A stretch of 64,000 bases of DNA from CADEEL01 sp050246475. Lineage in GTDB: Bacteria; Pseudomonadota; Alphaproteobacteria; Caulobacterales; Aquidulcibacteraceae. A program made the position numbers and the translations under genes. Location of the stretch: NCBI GenBank assembly GCA_050246475.1, contig JBFWVZ010000007.1:58678-122677 (forward strand). The letters run 5' to 3'. Each line of letters begins with the position of its first letter. The stretch's first letter is position 1. Positions 43,028 through 52,889 of the stretch are shown piece after piece. Below the pieces are notes generated by a model. That model worked only from the letters and a program-made list of their open reading frames with translations. It did no database searches and was not told where the DNA came from.

Positions 43028-44173
43028 TCAAGCCCCCTTCATCATCTCCCGCGCGATCACCACGCGTTGGATTTCGCTCGTGCCTTCGTAGATGCGGAAG
43101 ATGCGCACGTCGCGATAGAGCCGCTCGATGCCGTGGTCCGCAGTGTAGCCCGCGCCGCCGAAGATCTGCACCGCGCGATCGGCCACGCGCCCGACCATTT
43201 CCGACGCGAAGAGCTTCGCGCAGGAGGCTTCCATGGTGACGTTATCGCCCGCGTCGCGCTTCTTCGCCGCGTCGAGCACCATGGTGCGCGCCGCATAGGC
43301 TTCGGTGCGGCTATCGGCGAGCATGGCTTGGATGAGCTGGAAGCTCGCGATCGGCTGGCCGAATTGCTTGCGCTCGGCGGCGTATTTGACGCTGTCCTCG
43401 ATCAAGCGCTCCGCGACGCCGCAACAGACGCTCGCGATGTGCAAACGCCCGCGATCCAAGACGCGCATGGCGACCTTGAAGCCCTCGCCCTCTTCGCCGA
43501 GCCGGTTTTCGACAGGCACTTTCACGTCGTCGAAATGGACGTCGCAAATGTGCGCGCCCTGCTGGCCCATCTTCTTTTCAGGCTTGCCGACGGAGACGCC
43601 TTTCAAATCGCGCGGCACGAGGAAGGCGGAGACGCCGCCGCCGCCCTTTACGTCCGGATTGGTGCGCGCCATCACAGTGAAGAGGCCCGCGCGGTTGGCG
43701 TTGGTGATGTAACGCTTGGCGCCGTTCAGCACATAATGATCGCCCGCGAGGATCGCTTGCGTGCGCACGGCGCCGGAATCGGAGCCCGCCTCCGGCTCCG
43801 TCAAAGCGAAGCTCGTCACGATCTCGCCCGAGGCGATGCCGGGGAGATATTTCTTCTTCTGCTCGTCGGTGCCGAACATCACGAGCCCTTGGCTGCCGAT
43901 GCCGACATTGGTGCCGAACGCGGAGCGGAACGCGGGGGAGCATCGCCCAAGCTCAAACCCGACGAGGCATTCCTCCTCCATCGTGAGGCCCAGGCCGCCG
44001 TATTCCTGCGGAATGGAGAGGCCGTAGAGCCCAAGCTCCGCCATTTCCTTGAGCGCCCAATCGGGCACGAAATCGTTCTCGGAGACTTCCGCCTCGATGG
44101 GGCGCAGCCGCTCTGTCACGAAGCGGCGGACGCCTTCGATGAGTTGCGCGCGGGTTTCGGCGTCATAGGCCAT
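43028..44173 (-). CDS. Acyl-CoA dehydrogenase (canonical, tetrameric type)
   Basis: This FAD enzyme of 381 residues introduces the alpha,beta double bond in acyl-CoA. It shows FALTEPEAGSDSGAV near residue 127, and the C-terminal RIYEGTSEIQR near 357 whose Glu in YEG is the catalytic base. QIFGGAGYTADHGIER near 335 is also conserved. All motifs are intact. It is divergent from the thioesterase gene at 44244. Confidence 0.95.
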   Translation of the reverse strand: MAYDAETRAQLIEGVRRFVTERLRPIEAEVSENDFVPDWALKEMAELGLYGLSIPQEYGGLGLTMEEECLVGFELGRCSPAFRSAFGTNVGIGSQGLVMFGTDEQKKKYLPGIASGEIVTSFALTEPEAGSDSGAVRTQAILAGDHYVLNGAKRYITNANRAGLFTVMARTNPDVKGGGGVSAFLVPRDLKGVSVGKPEKKMGQQGAHICDVHFDDVKVPVENRLGEEGEGFKVAMRVLDRGRLHIASVCCGVAERLIEDSVKYAAERKQFGQPIASFQLIQAMLADSRTEAYAARTMVLDAAKKRDAGDNVTMEASCAKLFASEMVGRVADRAVQIFGGAGYTADHGIERLYRDVRIFRIYEGTSEIQRVVIAREMMKGA

Positions 44174-44243
44174 GGGGCCTTCCTTCCTGGCGGGATGCGT
44201 GGTTCTTCAGCCCCTCAATAGCACCAGGGAGCCGAACCGCCCA

Positions 44244-44711
44244 ATGCATGACGGGACAGCCAATTCCGCCTATGGACGCGCGCATGTTGTCGCGGAGGGG
44301 CCGTTCAAGGGCTGGGTGACCTGGAGCGCGGGTCAGGACCCCTACGAGACCCATGTCGGCCCGTTCTACTACAAGGTGAACGAGGACGGATCGATCGTCT
44401 CCGTGCTCGATCCGCAGGACTATCACGTCAACGGCTCGGGCGCGCTCCATGGCGGGGCGCTCATGAGCTTTGCCGATTTTGCGCTTTTCTCCATTGCGCA
44501 CAACGCGCTGAGCGATGGATCGAACGCCGTGACGCTGACGCTCAATTCCGAATTTGTCTCCGCGGGCGCGCGGGAGGGGCGGCTCGAGGCACGCGGCGAG
44601 GTCATCCGCGAAACCGGCAGCCTCGTCTTTGTGCGCGGGCTCATCACGCAGGGGGAGCGGGCGTTGCTCTCTTTCTCCGGCACGCTCAAAAAAATCCGCA
44701 AGCGGACATAA
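44244..44711 (+). CDS. PaaI-type hotdog-fold thioesterase
   Basis: This 155-residue protein has the hotdog core: HVNGSGALHGGALMSFADFALF near residue 65 with the HGG motif and a following acidic residue, then VTLTLNSEFVSAGAREG. It hydrolyses acyl-CoA thioesters. The ATG at 44244 is chosen because the 72 bases before it in frame look non-coding. It is divergent from the acyl-CoA dehydrogenase, so a role in the same acyl-CoA pathway is likely. Confidence 0.88.
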   Translation: MHDGTANSAYGRAHVVAEGPFKGWVTWSAGQDPYETHVGPFYYKVNEDGSIVSVLDPQDYHVNGSGALHGGALMSFADFALFSIAHNALSDGSNAVTLTLNSEFVSAGAREGRLEARGEVIRETGSLVFVRGLITQGERALLSFSGTLKKIRKRT

Positions 44712-44761
44712 ATCCTTCACCGCGATTGATCGGCGCGAAAATTCTCGTCTAGGACTTGGGT

Positions 44762-45562
44762 GTGCAGAATGCCGCCCGAGACAAGTTCGACCTGCGAACG
44801 CTGATGCGCGCGCAGCTGGAGGCCGCTTCCGTGGCGTTGGAGTGGCCGAAGCCGGCGGATGCGGTGCACCGCTGCCGCACCGCGCTCAAGCGGGTGCGCG
44901 CGCTGGCGCGTCTTGCACAAATTGCCGAGCCCGGTTTGGCGGGCCAGATGATCGCGCGCATCCGCCCGATCATGCAGGGCTTCGGCGACATCCGCGATCT
45001 CGATGCGCTCGAAGCGTGCGCGCGGCGCATGAGCGAGTCGCTGACTGGCGACGTGCGCGGCACGTTGCGCACGGTCGCGCGCAAGATCGGCACGCAGCGC
45101 AAGGGCATGGATCCCCCGCCCATCGCGGAAACCGCTAAAGAAGTGCGCGCGCTCATCCAATTGATGGACGCATGGCCGCCGCTTCGCGCGCGCGCGCTGG
45201 AGGCCGGCGCGCGCCGGCTCAAGCGCCGCGCGGACCGCGCCTACGAAGACGCGATGGATGCACGCTCACGCGAAGCGCGCCATCAATGGCGCAAGCGCGA
45301 GAAAGAGCGGCTCTATTGCGTGCTGCTCTTGGGGGACAATTGGCCCAAGAAGCTGCCGCGCAAGCGCCGGCTCGGACAGGCGCTCGGCGAAACGCTCGGC
45401 CAAGAGCGCGAGGTGCTGATGCTGATCGAGCGCCTCTCGGGCGAGCCGATGCTCGCCGGCGCGCCGGACGACGCGGACCGCGCGCTCGCCGCGCTGATGA
45501 AGGCGCACGCCAAATTGCGCAAGCGCGCCGACGCGCTAGGTAAGAGGCTGCACCGGGCGTGA
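44762..45562 (+). CDS. CHAD domain protein
   Basis: This 266-residue helical protein has the conserved His- and Arg/Lys-rich pattern of CHAD domains: AVHRCRTALKRVRALARL near residue 34, DIRDLDALE near 77, and the second repeat with ARHQWRKREKERLY. CHAD domains bind polyphosphate. The start is a GTG at 44762 with AGGA at seven bases; a TTG at 44756 is also in frame. Confidence 0.85.
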   Translation: MQNAARDKFDLRTLMRAQLEAASVALEWPKPADAVHRCRTALKRVRALARLAQIAEPGLAGQMIARIRPIMQGFGDIRDLDALEACARRMSESLTGDVRGTLRTVARKIGTQRKGMDPPPIAETAKEVRALIQLMDAWPPLRARALEAGARRLKRRADRAYEDAMDARSREARHQWRKREKERLYCVLLLGDNWPKKLPRKRRLGQALGETLGQEREVLMLIERLSGEPMLAGAPDDADRALAALMKAHAKLRKRADALGKRLHRA

Positions 45563-45596
45563 GTCTCAGGCCGCCCGGCTTCGCTGGGAGCCGAGC

Positions 45597-45992
45597 ATGA
45601 ACCGCGCCTTCACCGCCTTCGCCAATTCGACGGCCAAGTTCGTCGGCAAGCCCTACGTCTTCATCGCCGCGTTCGCCGTGGTGGCGATCTGGGCGATGCT
45701 CGGCCCCGCGTTCCGCTATTCGGACACTTGGCAGCTCGTCATCAACACCTCGACGACGATCATCACCTTCCTGATGGTGTTCCTGATCCAGAATTCGCAG
45801 AACCGGCACGATTCCGCTATTCATGCGAAGCTCGACGAACTGATCCGCTGCGGTGAAGCCGACAACAAATATATCGGCATCGAACATCTGACGGACGAGG
45901 AATTGGATGTGATCCTCGACGAGGTGGAGCAATACGCGATCGAGCTTCACCGCGCGCGCCGCAAGCGCAAGGCGCACGCAATGGAGAACTAG
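45597..45992 (+). CDS. Low-affinity iron permease family small membrane protein
   Basis: This 131-residue protein has two membrane helices (about 20-40 and 50-68) and the motif INTSTTIITFLMVFLIQNSQNRD-like (here TSTTIITFLMVFLIQNSQNR), diagnostic of the low-affinity iron permease family, followed by a soluble helix with KLDELIR. The transport role is not well proved for bacterial members. Its stop overlaps the convergent GST gene by four bases. Confidence 0.88.
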   Translation: MNRAFTAFANSTAKFVGKPYVFIAAFAVVAIWAMLGPAFRYSDTWQLVINTSTTIITFLMVFLIQNSQNRHDSAIHAKLDELIRCGEADNKYIGIEHLTDEELDVILDEVEQYAIELHRARRKRKAHAMEN

Positions 45993-46609
45993 GCCGCCAC
46001 TTTTCCCGCGGGCCGTTCGTTGATGCGCTCGCGCCAGCGCGCGAGGTTCGGCAATTCCTCACCCGGGCGCCATTTCATCATCTTGGCGAAATCCATCCCG
46101 CAAACGGCGGTGATGTCCGCAATGGTGAAGCGATCCCCCGCGATCCACTGGCGCGTGGCGAGTTCGTCGTTCAGCCACTTCGCCATCCGCATCGCCTGGC
46201 CCTGATTGACCGCGGCGATCTCGGCGTTCTGGTTCTTCTCGACGGCGGCGAGCACCGGATTGCCGTGGCGCACCCACATCATCAGCGGCATCGTGAAGAG
46301 CAGCTCCATGCGGCGATCCCACATTTCGATGAAAGCGCGCTCGAACGCGTCATTGCCCATGAGGTTGGGCTCGGGATGGAGCGCTTCGAGATATTGGCAG
46401 ATCGCGCGGCTCTCGGTGAGGCAGCGCCCGTCATCCAGCTCCAGCGTCGGGATCTGCGAGAGCGGAGACTTCTTGCGGAACTCCGGCGTGCGGTGTTCGC
46501 CCTCTTGCAGATTGAGCGTGACCGTCTCGATGCCGGTGATGCCCTTCTCGGCGATGAACATCGTGGCGCGGCGGGGATTGGGCGCGTAGGGCGCGATATA
46601 GAGCTTCAT
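45989..46609 (-). CDS. Glutathione S-transferase
   Basis: This 206-residue protein has the thioredoxin-like N-domain (KLYIAPYAPNPRRATMFIAEKG, shown in part: YAPNPRRATMF) with the SQIPTLEL cis-Pro and ESRAICQYL glutathione site near 66, and a helical C-domain with RFTIADI. It conjugates or isomerises substrates with glutathione. It follows the nucleoside transporter gene with an 11-base gap on the same strand. Confidence 0.9.
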   Translation of the reverse strand: MKLYIAPYAPNPRRATMFIAEKGITGIETVTLNLQEGEHRTPEFRKKSPLSQIPTLELDDGRCLTESRAICQYLEALHPEPNLMGNDAFERAFIEMWDRRMELLFTMPLMMWVRHGNPVLAAVEKNQNAEIAAVNQGQAMRMAKWLNDELATRQWIAGDRFTIADITAVCGMDFAKMMKWRPGEELPNLARWRERINERPAGKVAA

Positions 46610-46619
46610 GAAGCCCGTT

Positions 46620-47900
46620 CTAACGCGCGAAGAGCGACGCGGGCAACGCCGCGACGATGGCGGCCGTCATCAAAGTCGCCATGAAGCCGGGAAGGAGCGC
46701 CTTCCACGCGAGTGAAAGAATTTCCGGGCGCCGCTGCGGCATGAGAACGGTCATCCCGCCCGTCATGATGCCGATGGAGGCGACATTGGCGAACCCGCAC
46801 AGCGCATAGGCCGCGATCATGCGCGAGCGCTCAGAGAGCGCATCCGACGGAATGGCGCCAAGATCGATGAAAGCGATGAACTCGGTGAGGAAGAGCTTGG
46901 CGCCGAGCAGCGTGCCGACTTCGCGCGCCTCGCTCCACGGCACGCCGATGAGCCACGCCACCGGCGCGAAGATGTAGCCGAAGAGAAGCTGCAGCGTGAC
47001 GGGTTCGCCGTAGAGTGTGGGCAAGAGCGCGAGCAGATTGTTCGCGATCCACACGAACGCGACGAACACTATGAGATAGGCCGCGACATTGACCGCGACC
47101 ATGATGCCGTCCGCGACGCCGCGCGTGATCGCGTCCATCGTGCTCTCGTATTCGAGGTCGGCGCCATAGCTGTAGTCGACCCCCTCTTCGGCTTCTGGGA
47201 TCATGATGCGCGCAAGCAAGATGCCGGCGGGCGCCGAGATGATCGAAGCGACGAGGATGTGGCCCGCCGCATTCGGCAGCGTCTCGCGCAGGATGAGCGC
47301 GTAAGCAACCATCGTCGAGCCCGCGACGGTGGCGAGGCCGACCACCATCATCAGAAAAAGTTCGCTGCGCGTCAGCCTATCGAGATAAGCGCGGATGACG
47401 ATGGGGCTCTCCACCATGCCCATGAAAATGTTCGCGGCCACCGCAAGCGCGGAAGCGCCGCCGAGCCCCATGGTCCGCTCGAACAGAATGCCGAAGCCGC
47501 GCGTGATCCATTTGAGGATGCGCCAATGCCAGAGGAGCGCCGAGAGCGCGGAGATGACGAGGATGAGCGGCAGCACGCGGAACGCAAAGAGGAAGGGCGC
47601 GTCCGCGCCTTGCGGTTGGGTCGCGTAGGGCTGGGCGCCGCCCGCGAGATAGCCGAACACGAATTGCGTGCCGCGGTCGGTCGCTTCCGCAAGCCCGTTG
47701 AACGCGGCGTTCACGCCGTTCAGCGCTGCCTGCGAATTGGGAATGGCGAAAAGCGCAAGCACGAGGCCGGCCTGCAACGCCAGCGCGCCGGCCATCAGCC
47801 AAACCGGGAACCGCCGCTTATTTTCCGAGAGCAGCCAGGCGACCAGAATAATCGCGCCGACGGCCAGGAGGCTGCGCGCATTCTCCAGCGTGTAGTTCAT
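46620..47900 (-). CDS. Concentrative nucleoside transporter (NupC/CNT family)
   Basis: This 426-residue protein has about ten hydrophobic segments and the CNT core motifs MGMVESPIVIRAYL near 160 (the substrate loop), SELFLMMVVGLATVAGSTM near 180 and, near the end, the second EFIAFIDLG and YALCGFANVASIGIM repeat. It imports nucleosides with Na+ or H+. It is transcribed away from the SDR gene at 48027. Confidence 0.92.
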   Translation of the reverse strand: MNYTLENARSLLAVGAIILVAWLLSENKRRFPVWLMAGALALQAGLVLALFAIPNSQAALNGVNAAFNGLAEATDRGTQFVFGYLAGGAQPYATQPQGADAPFLFAFRVLPLILVISALSALLWHWRILKWITRGFGILFERTMGLGGASALAVAANIFMGMVESPIVIRAYLDRLTRSELFLMMVVGLATVAGSTMVAYALILRETLPNAAGHILVASIISAPAGILLARIMIPEAEEGVDYSYGADLEYESTMDAITRGVADGIMVAVNVAAYLIVFVAFVWIANNLLALLPTLYGEPVTLQLLFGYIFAPVAWLIGVPWSEAREVGTLLGAKLFLTEFIAFIDLGAIPSDALSERSRMIAAYALCGFANVASIGIMTGGMTVLMPQRRPEILSLAWKALLPGFMATLMTAAIVAALPASLFAR

Positions 47901-48026
47901 CGAGAGCCCCCGGCTGCGGGATGACGCTACGAAGCGTCGCGCACGCGCGCAATCGCTTGACGGCGCTGCCCCCCGCCCGCCATCAACGCCCGCGAAATTT
48001 CTGATCTAGCCTGCGAGGAAAGCTTC

Positions 48027-48932
48027 ATGTCCGACATTCGCTTCGACGGCAAAGTGGCCATCGTCACCGGCGCGGGCGGCGGCCTGGGCGAGCAGCACGC
48101 CAAGGAGCTGGCCAAGCGCGGCGCCAAGGTCGTCGTCAACGATCTGGGCGGCTCGGTGGATGGAACGGGCGGCAATTCCGCAGCCGCCGAGCGCGTCGTC
48201 TCCGAGATCAAGGCTGCGGGCGGGGAAGCCATCGCCAACGGCGCCTCGGTGACGGACGATGCGGGCGTCGCCCATCTCATCAAGCAGACGATGGATCAAT
48301 GGGGCCGCATCGACATCATTATCGCCAACGCCGGCATCCTGCGGGACAAGAGCTTCTCCAAGATGGAGATCGCGGATTTCGAAGCAGTGATGGCCGTGCA
48401 CGTGATGGGCACGGTGAAGCCCGTCAAAGCCGCGTGGGAAATCATGAAGGAGCAGAATTACGGCCGCATCGTCGTGACCACTTCCTCCACCGGGCTCTAC
48501 GGCAATTTCGGCCAAGCCAATTACGGCGCGGCGAAACTCGCGCTCGTCGGCTTCATGAACACGATGAAGATCGAAGGCGGCAAGAACAACATCAAGGTCA
48601 ACGCGATCAGCCCAGTCGCCGCGACGCGCATGACGGAGAACCTCATGCCGCCCGCGATGCTCGAAAAGCTGAAGCCGGAATACGTGACGCCCGGCGTCGT
48701 CTATCTCGCGAGCGACGATGCGCCGACGGGCGCGATCCTGACCGCGGGCGCGGGCGTTTTCTCGCTGGCGCGCATCTACGAGACCGAGGGCGTCTATCTG
48801 GGCGAAGGCGGCCTCTCGGCCGAAGAGGTGCGCGACAGCTGGGACAAGATTGCCGACACGACAGGTCAGCAGGCGTATCTCGCCGGAAACGAGCAAGGCG
48901 CGAAGCTTTTTCGCCGGATGAGCGGCGCCTGA
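48027..48932 (+). CDS. SDR of the (3R)-hydroxyacyl-CoA dehydrogenase type
   Basis: This 301-residue SDR resembles the dehydrogenase part of peroxisomal multifunctional enzyme 2: TGAGGGLGEQHAKELAKRG near residue 14, VVNDLGGSVDGTG, ANAGILRDKSF near 94 and catalytic TTSSTGLYGN with YGAAKLAL. It would oxidise a 3-hydroxyacyl-CoA to the ketone, which fits the acyl-CoA dehydrogenases and hydratases nearby. Confidence 0.9.
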   Translation: MSDIRFDGKVAIVTGAGGGLGEQHAKELAKRGAKVVVNDLGGSVDGTGGNSAAAERVVSEIKAAGGEAIANGASVTDDAGVAHLIKQTMDQWGRIDIIIANAGILRDKSFSKMEIADFEAVMAVHVMGTVKPVKAAWEIMKEQNYGRIVVTTSSTGLYGNFGQANYGAAKLALVGFMNTMKIEGGKNNIKVNAISPVAATRMTENLMPPAMLEKLKPEYVTPGVVYLASDDAPTGAILTAGAGVFSLARIYETEGVYLGEGGLSAEEVRDSWDKIADTTGQQAYLAGNEQGAKLFRRMSGA

Positions 48933-49005
48933 GCCCTCATCCGTAGGCGGAAATTTGTCCCCCCGCCGCCCGGCGCTATGATTGGGCGGGGGCTTTCGAG
49001 GGACA

Positions 49006-51108
49006 GTGCCGACCATCATTCTGCTTTTCGCCGCGCTCGGCTTGGCGGGCGCCGCCTACCTCTTGTGGCGGCGCTCGCTCGCGCACGCGAGCGAGGCGAC
49101 GCGCCTTGGTGAGGACATGCGCGCGGCTGACGCGTTTGCCGAGCCGCGCGATGCGCCGGATACGGATGATGACACGCTTCTGCTCACCGATGTGCTGAGC
49201 GAGCCCGCGCCGCAGAACGATCTCCGCTATGTCGGCGCCATTGGCGCGCTCTTAGCGCCGGGCGCGGTGTTCCTGCTGCAGGGGCCGACCGCCTCCGCGC
49301 TCATGTGGCTGGCGACGTTCGCCGCGCTCGGCGGGCTCTTCGTGGCGGAGCGGTTCGCGTGGCGGCCCGCGTCGTGGTTCGCCGCGCTTGGCGCAACAGC
49401 GTGGGCGTTCGCGGCGCTCTTCTTCATGCAGCCAGTGCCAAGCGCGATCTGGCCGCCGCTCTTCTTCGCGCTGCTCGCGCTTGCGGGTCTCGTTCATATG
49501 CGCCGCAATCTGTGGGCGGGCTTTGCGCTGATGACAGGTATGGCGGCGGCGGCCGCGACAGGCGCGATCATCTTCGGCGCGGCCACCCCTTATGGTGCGG
49601 CGCTCACCGGCATCATCATCGCCGCGGCGATCGCGGGCGCGACGTGGCGCACGCATGAGCCCGCGCTCGCGGCGGCGTGGTTCATCGCGTGCGGCGCGCT
49701 CTTCGTGCTTTCCGGGCAGGACAGCGCCGATGCGTGGCTGACGCCGGCGTGCGTGATGTGCGCGGCGCTTTTTCTGGGCGTCGAGAGCGTGACGCTGCCG
49801 GAGCACGGGCGCGACGCGATGCTGCACGCCGCGACCGGCGCGATCGCCGCGCCCTTCGCCATAGGCGTGCTTTATGGCGGCGGCTTCGGGCCTGGCTTGC
49901 CGCTCAGCGAGCCTGGCTCGCCAGCGAGCGCGGCGCTGATGCAGGGCCTCATGTTCTTCGTGATCGCAAGCGTGCAGGGTTTCATCATCCGGACAGCGGC
50001 GCACCGCCAGGGCGGGTTGCGTGAACTGGGATTTGCACTGGCGCCGCCGGCATTAGCGATCGGCGTGTGCTTGATTGCGGCGCCTATCGTCGCGCTTGGG
50101 CCGCTGTGGTCGGCCGCGCCGCTGGCGGCGTTCGCAGTGGGCGCGGCCTATGTCGAGCGGCGCGCATCGAACCCGATGTGGAACGTGCTGGCGCTCGGAT
50201 TCACGCTTGCCGCGATGGTTCAAGTCGCGCGCGCGGGCTTCCTGCTGCTCGTGGGGCTCGGCGGCGAGGAAGCGCTGACCGTCATCTTCGCCGGCATCGC
50301 GGCGCCGGCGCTCCTTGTCGCGATCGCCGCGCGCGTAAAGGGATCAACCTCCTCATGGACGTCCGCCGCGCTCGAAGCGGCAGCCATCGTGCTGGCGTTC
50401 GCGGCGATCCTTGCGTTCGTGCGCTGGATCGCGAGCGGCGGATTGCCGGGGCAGCTCTTCATCACGTTCGTCGAGGCGGGTGTTCTGGCGACAATCTGGC
50501 TCGTTCTTTCCATTCCGTTGTTGTTGCGCGAGGCGCGCGGCGCTTTCTTCGTGCGCCGGGGAACGGCGATTGTGCTCGTCACGCTCGCGTGTGCGGCGCT
50601 CACGCTCGGCCCGCTCGCGATGTTCAATCCATGGTGGGGCTCGCGCCCGACCCCGGCGCTTGGCCTGCCGATCCTCAACCTGCTGGCGATCGGCTATGGC
50701 GCGCCGCTCGCGGCGTTCGCGGGACTTGCGTGGATCGCGCACCGACGCGTGTGGCGGCGCACGCGGGTGTTCGCAACGCTCGCCGCGTCGATCATGGGCG
50801 CAGCATGGATCGCGCTCGAAATCCGCCGTGCGTTTCACGGCGCGGACCTGCACGCGAGCTCAGGAGAAGTGAGCGGCGCCGAGGCTTTTGCGTTCTCGCT
50901 CGCCGCGCTCACCGGCGCGATTGCGCTTTATTTCTATCGCGTGCGGCGCGATCCGATCGAACCGGCGCTGGCGTTTCTATTGGCGGGCGCGCTCCTGGTA
51001 AAGATCGGCTTCATCGACCTTCATATCGCCGCGGATGCCTGGCGCGCGGCGAGCTTTGCAACGATGGCGTTCGCATTTGCCGCGCTCGCGGCGCCGCGCG
51101 AGGATTAA
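49006..51108 (+). CDS. DUF2339-like polytopic membrane protein
   Basis: This protein of about 700 residues is almost entirely hydrophobic, with some twenty Ala- and Leu-rich membrane segments after an N-terminal helix and a short acidic loop (PDTDDDTLLLTDV). Length and build fit the DUF2339 family of unknown function. The start is a GTG at 49006 with GAGGG close in front; a TTG at 48982 is in frame too. Its stop overlaps the convergent acyl-CoA dehydrogenase gene by four bases. Confidence 0.78.
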   Translation: MPTIILLFAALGLAGAAYLLWRRSLAHASEATRLGEDMRAADAFAEPRDAPDTDDDTLLLTDVLSEPAPQNDLRYVGAIGALLAPGAVFLLQGPTASALMWLATFAALGGLFVAERFAWRPASWFAALGATAWAFAALFFMQPVPSAIWPPLFFALLALAGLVHMRRNLWAGFALMTGMAAAAATGAIIFGAATPYGAALTGIIIAAAIAGATWRTHEPALAAAWFIACGALFVLSGQDSADAWLTPACVMCAALFLGVESVTLPEHGRDAMLHAATGAIAAPFAIGVLYGGGFGPGLPLSEPGSPASAALMQGLMFFVIASVQGFIIRTAAHRQGGLRELGFALAPPALAIGVCLIAAPIVALGPLWSAAPLAAFAVGAAYVERRASNPMWNVLALGFTLAAMVQVARAGFLLLVGLGGEEALTVIFAGIAAPALLVAIAARVKGSTSSWTSAALEAAAIVLAFAAILAFVRWIASGGLPGQLFITFVEAGVLATIWLVLSIPLLLREARGAFFVRRGTAIVLVTLACAALTLGPLAMFNPWWGSRPTPALGLPILNLLAIGYGAPLAAFAGLAWIAHRRVWRRTRVFATLAASIMGAAWIALEIRRAFHGADLHASSGEVSGAEAFAFSLAALTGAIALYFYRVRRDPIEPALAFLLAGALLVKIGFIDLHIAADAWRAASFATMAFAFAALAAPRED

Positions 51109-52325
51109 AGCCCCAGCACCAGCTTCGCCATGATGTTGCGCTGAATCTCGTTCGAGCCAGCGTAGATCGAAGCTTTGCGATAGTTGAAATAGCTGGGCGC
51201 AATCGGGGCGGCGTAGTCCGGGCCGGGGCGCGGCTCGTTCGAGCGGCCTTTCACCTCGGCCCACGTATCCTGCACGAATGGGGCGGAGTACGTGCCCACG
51301 GCTTCGAGCGCGAGCTCCGTGATCGCCTGCTGCGTATCGGTGCCCGCGCACTTAAGCATCGAGGAAGCAGGCCCGACGCGCTCACCGCCCGCGCGCCCGG
51401 CAAAGAGGCGCAGCTCGGTATAGTTGAGCGCCTCGATCTGGATCTCCAGCTCCGCGATCTTGCGGCGGAAATCCGGATCGTCGATCACGCGTTCGCCGTT
51501 CCACGTTTCGAGCGCAGCGATCCGCTTCGTTTTGTCGAGCGCGCGCTTCAAACCCGGCGCGTAGGCGTTGCCGCGTTCGAACTCCAAGAGATATTTCGCG
51601 TAGGTCCAGCCCTTGCCTTCCTCGCCGATGCGATTGGCCATCGGCACACGGACGTTATCGAAGAATACCTGATTGATTTCCTGCTGGCCCTCCATCGGGC
51701 CATCGAGCGTCGGCAGCGCTTTGACCGTAATGCCCGGCGTCTTCATATCGACAAGCACGAAGGAGATGCCGTCCTGCCGGTTCTTCTCTTGGCTCGTGCG
51801 CACGAGGCAGAAGATCCAATCCGCCCATTGCGCGTGCGTCGTCCAGATTTTCGAGCCGTTGAGGACGTAATGATCGCCGTCCTTCTCGGCCTTCATTTGC
51901 AGCGAAGCGAGATCGGAGCCCGAGCCTGGTTCGCTGTAGCCCTGGCACCACCAGATGTCGCTGCGGAGGATCGACGGCAGGTGTTGTTGCTTCTGCTCCT
52001 CCGTGCCGAACGCAAGAATGACGGGCGCGACCATCTTCACGCCCATCGGCGAAACCACAGGCGTGCCCGCCGCGCTCATCTCCATGTTGAAGATGTAGCG
52101 TTGCGCCGGCGTCCAATCGCAGCCGCCGCGATCGGCGGGCCAATCGGGCGCGATCCACCCGCGCTCGTAGAGCTTCTTCTGCCAGGCGACCTGGCCTTCC
52201 TTATCGAGATAGCCGTTCTTCGATTGCGCCATCTGCTCTTTGAGCGCGGCGTCGTAATTCTTCGCGATCCAATCGCGGACTTCGTCGCGAAAGGCGAGCT
52301 CTTCGGCGGTGAACTGCAAATCCAT
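51105..52325 (-). CDS. Acyl-CoA dehydrogenase, large-subunit (PimC-like) type
   Basis: This 406-residue protein has the acyl-CoA dehydrogenase fold: GYSEPGSGSDLASL near residue 134, then GSKIWTTHAQWADWIFCLVR, and the C-terminal SIYAGSNEIQRNIMAKLVLGL. The position of the usual catalytic Glu is taken by Ala in YAGS. This is the pattern of enzymes that act as heteromers, such as PimC/PimD or actinobacterial FadE pairs, on long or cyclic acyl-CoAs. A close paralogue is at 60139-61332, and a small-subunit-type gene at 56348-57484. Confidence 0.9.
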   Translation of the reverse strand: MDLQFTAEELAFRDEVRDWIAKNYDAALKEQMAQSKNGYLDKEGQVAWQKKLYERGWIAPDWPADRGGCDWTPAQRYIFNMEMSAAGTPVVSPMGVKMVAPVILAFGTEEQKQQHLPSILRSDIWWCQGYSEPGSGSDLASLQMKAEKDGDHYVLNGSKIWTTHAQWADWIFCLVRTSQEKNRQDGISFVLVDMKTPGITVKALPTLDGPMEGQQEINQVFFDNVRVPMANRIGEEGKGWTYAKYLLEFERGNAYAPGLKRALDKTKRIAALETWNGERVIDDPDFRRKIAELEIQIEALNYTELRLFAGRAGGERVGPASSMLKCAGTDTQQAITELALEAVGTYSAPFVQDTWAEVKGRSNEPRPGPDYAAPIAPSYFNYRKASIYAGSNEIQRNIMAKLVLGL

Positions 52326-52394
52326 GGCGATCTCCCGCGCGCGATCCTACGCACGCGGGAGAGCCATGCAACGGCGCCCTAGCGGCAGAAGCGC

Positions 52395-52865
52395 CTAGCT
52401 GCCGACTGGCCAGCAGGAATTGGCGACGAGCGCGATCTTCTCGATGGCGTCGGCGGCATAGGTGTGGGACCGGCTGCCGGCGGTGAGCGTCACCGCATCG
52501 CGCGAAAGGTGCGCGTAGGCCTGCAGGTTGGGCGGACGCCGCGGCATGCGGATCACTGTCGCGCCGCCCTCGTTGCGCCCATCGACGGTGATGCTTTCGT
52601 TGCCAATGCGGAATTGCACTTGCTCCGATCCGCGCCCGCCGGCGCCCAACACGTAGTCGGAGATCGTAAGATCGCCTGACGGCGCCTGGCACGAGACGCG
52701 CACCGTGACGCGTCCCTCGGCGCTCGTTTGCTGCGCCGTGGCGAGGCCGGTGGCGGGATCGTATTGCCAGGCCCAGCCGCCGGCCGCGCGCGTCGTCGAA
52801 GGCGGCGCGCTCGCGCACGCGGCCAAGGCAATCGCGCCGAAAAGTGCAATCAAAATCCCACGCAT
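52395..52865 (-). CDS. Hypothetical lipoprotein
   Basis: This 156-residue protein has a lipoprotein signal with lipobox ALAAC near residue 17, then beta-rich sequence without a known domain. GAGGAGGG lies six bases before the ATG at 52865 and nearly touches the ATG at 52871, so the inner start is preferred. It lies after a second short lipoprotein gene (52890-53423) on the same strand. Confidence 0.7.
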   Translation of the reverse strand: MRGILIALFGAIALAACASAPPSTTRAAGGWAWQYDPATGLATAQQTSAEGRVTVRVSCQAPSGDLTISDYVLGAGGRGSEQVQFRIGNESITVDGRNEGGATVIRMPRRPPNLQAYAHLSRDAVTLTAGSRSHTYAADAIEKIALVANSCWPVGS

Positions 52866-52889
52866 GAGCATCCCTCCTCTGCGATCCGA

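Noticed and set aside
50067..52382. Plus-strand frame of 771 codons
   Set aside because: It is out of frame with the DUF2339 gene and antisense to an acyl-CoA dehydrogenase; composition is Arg/Ala/Gly-rich with no domain.
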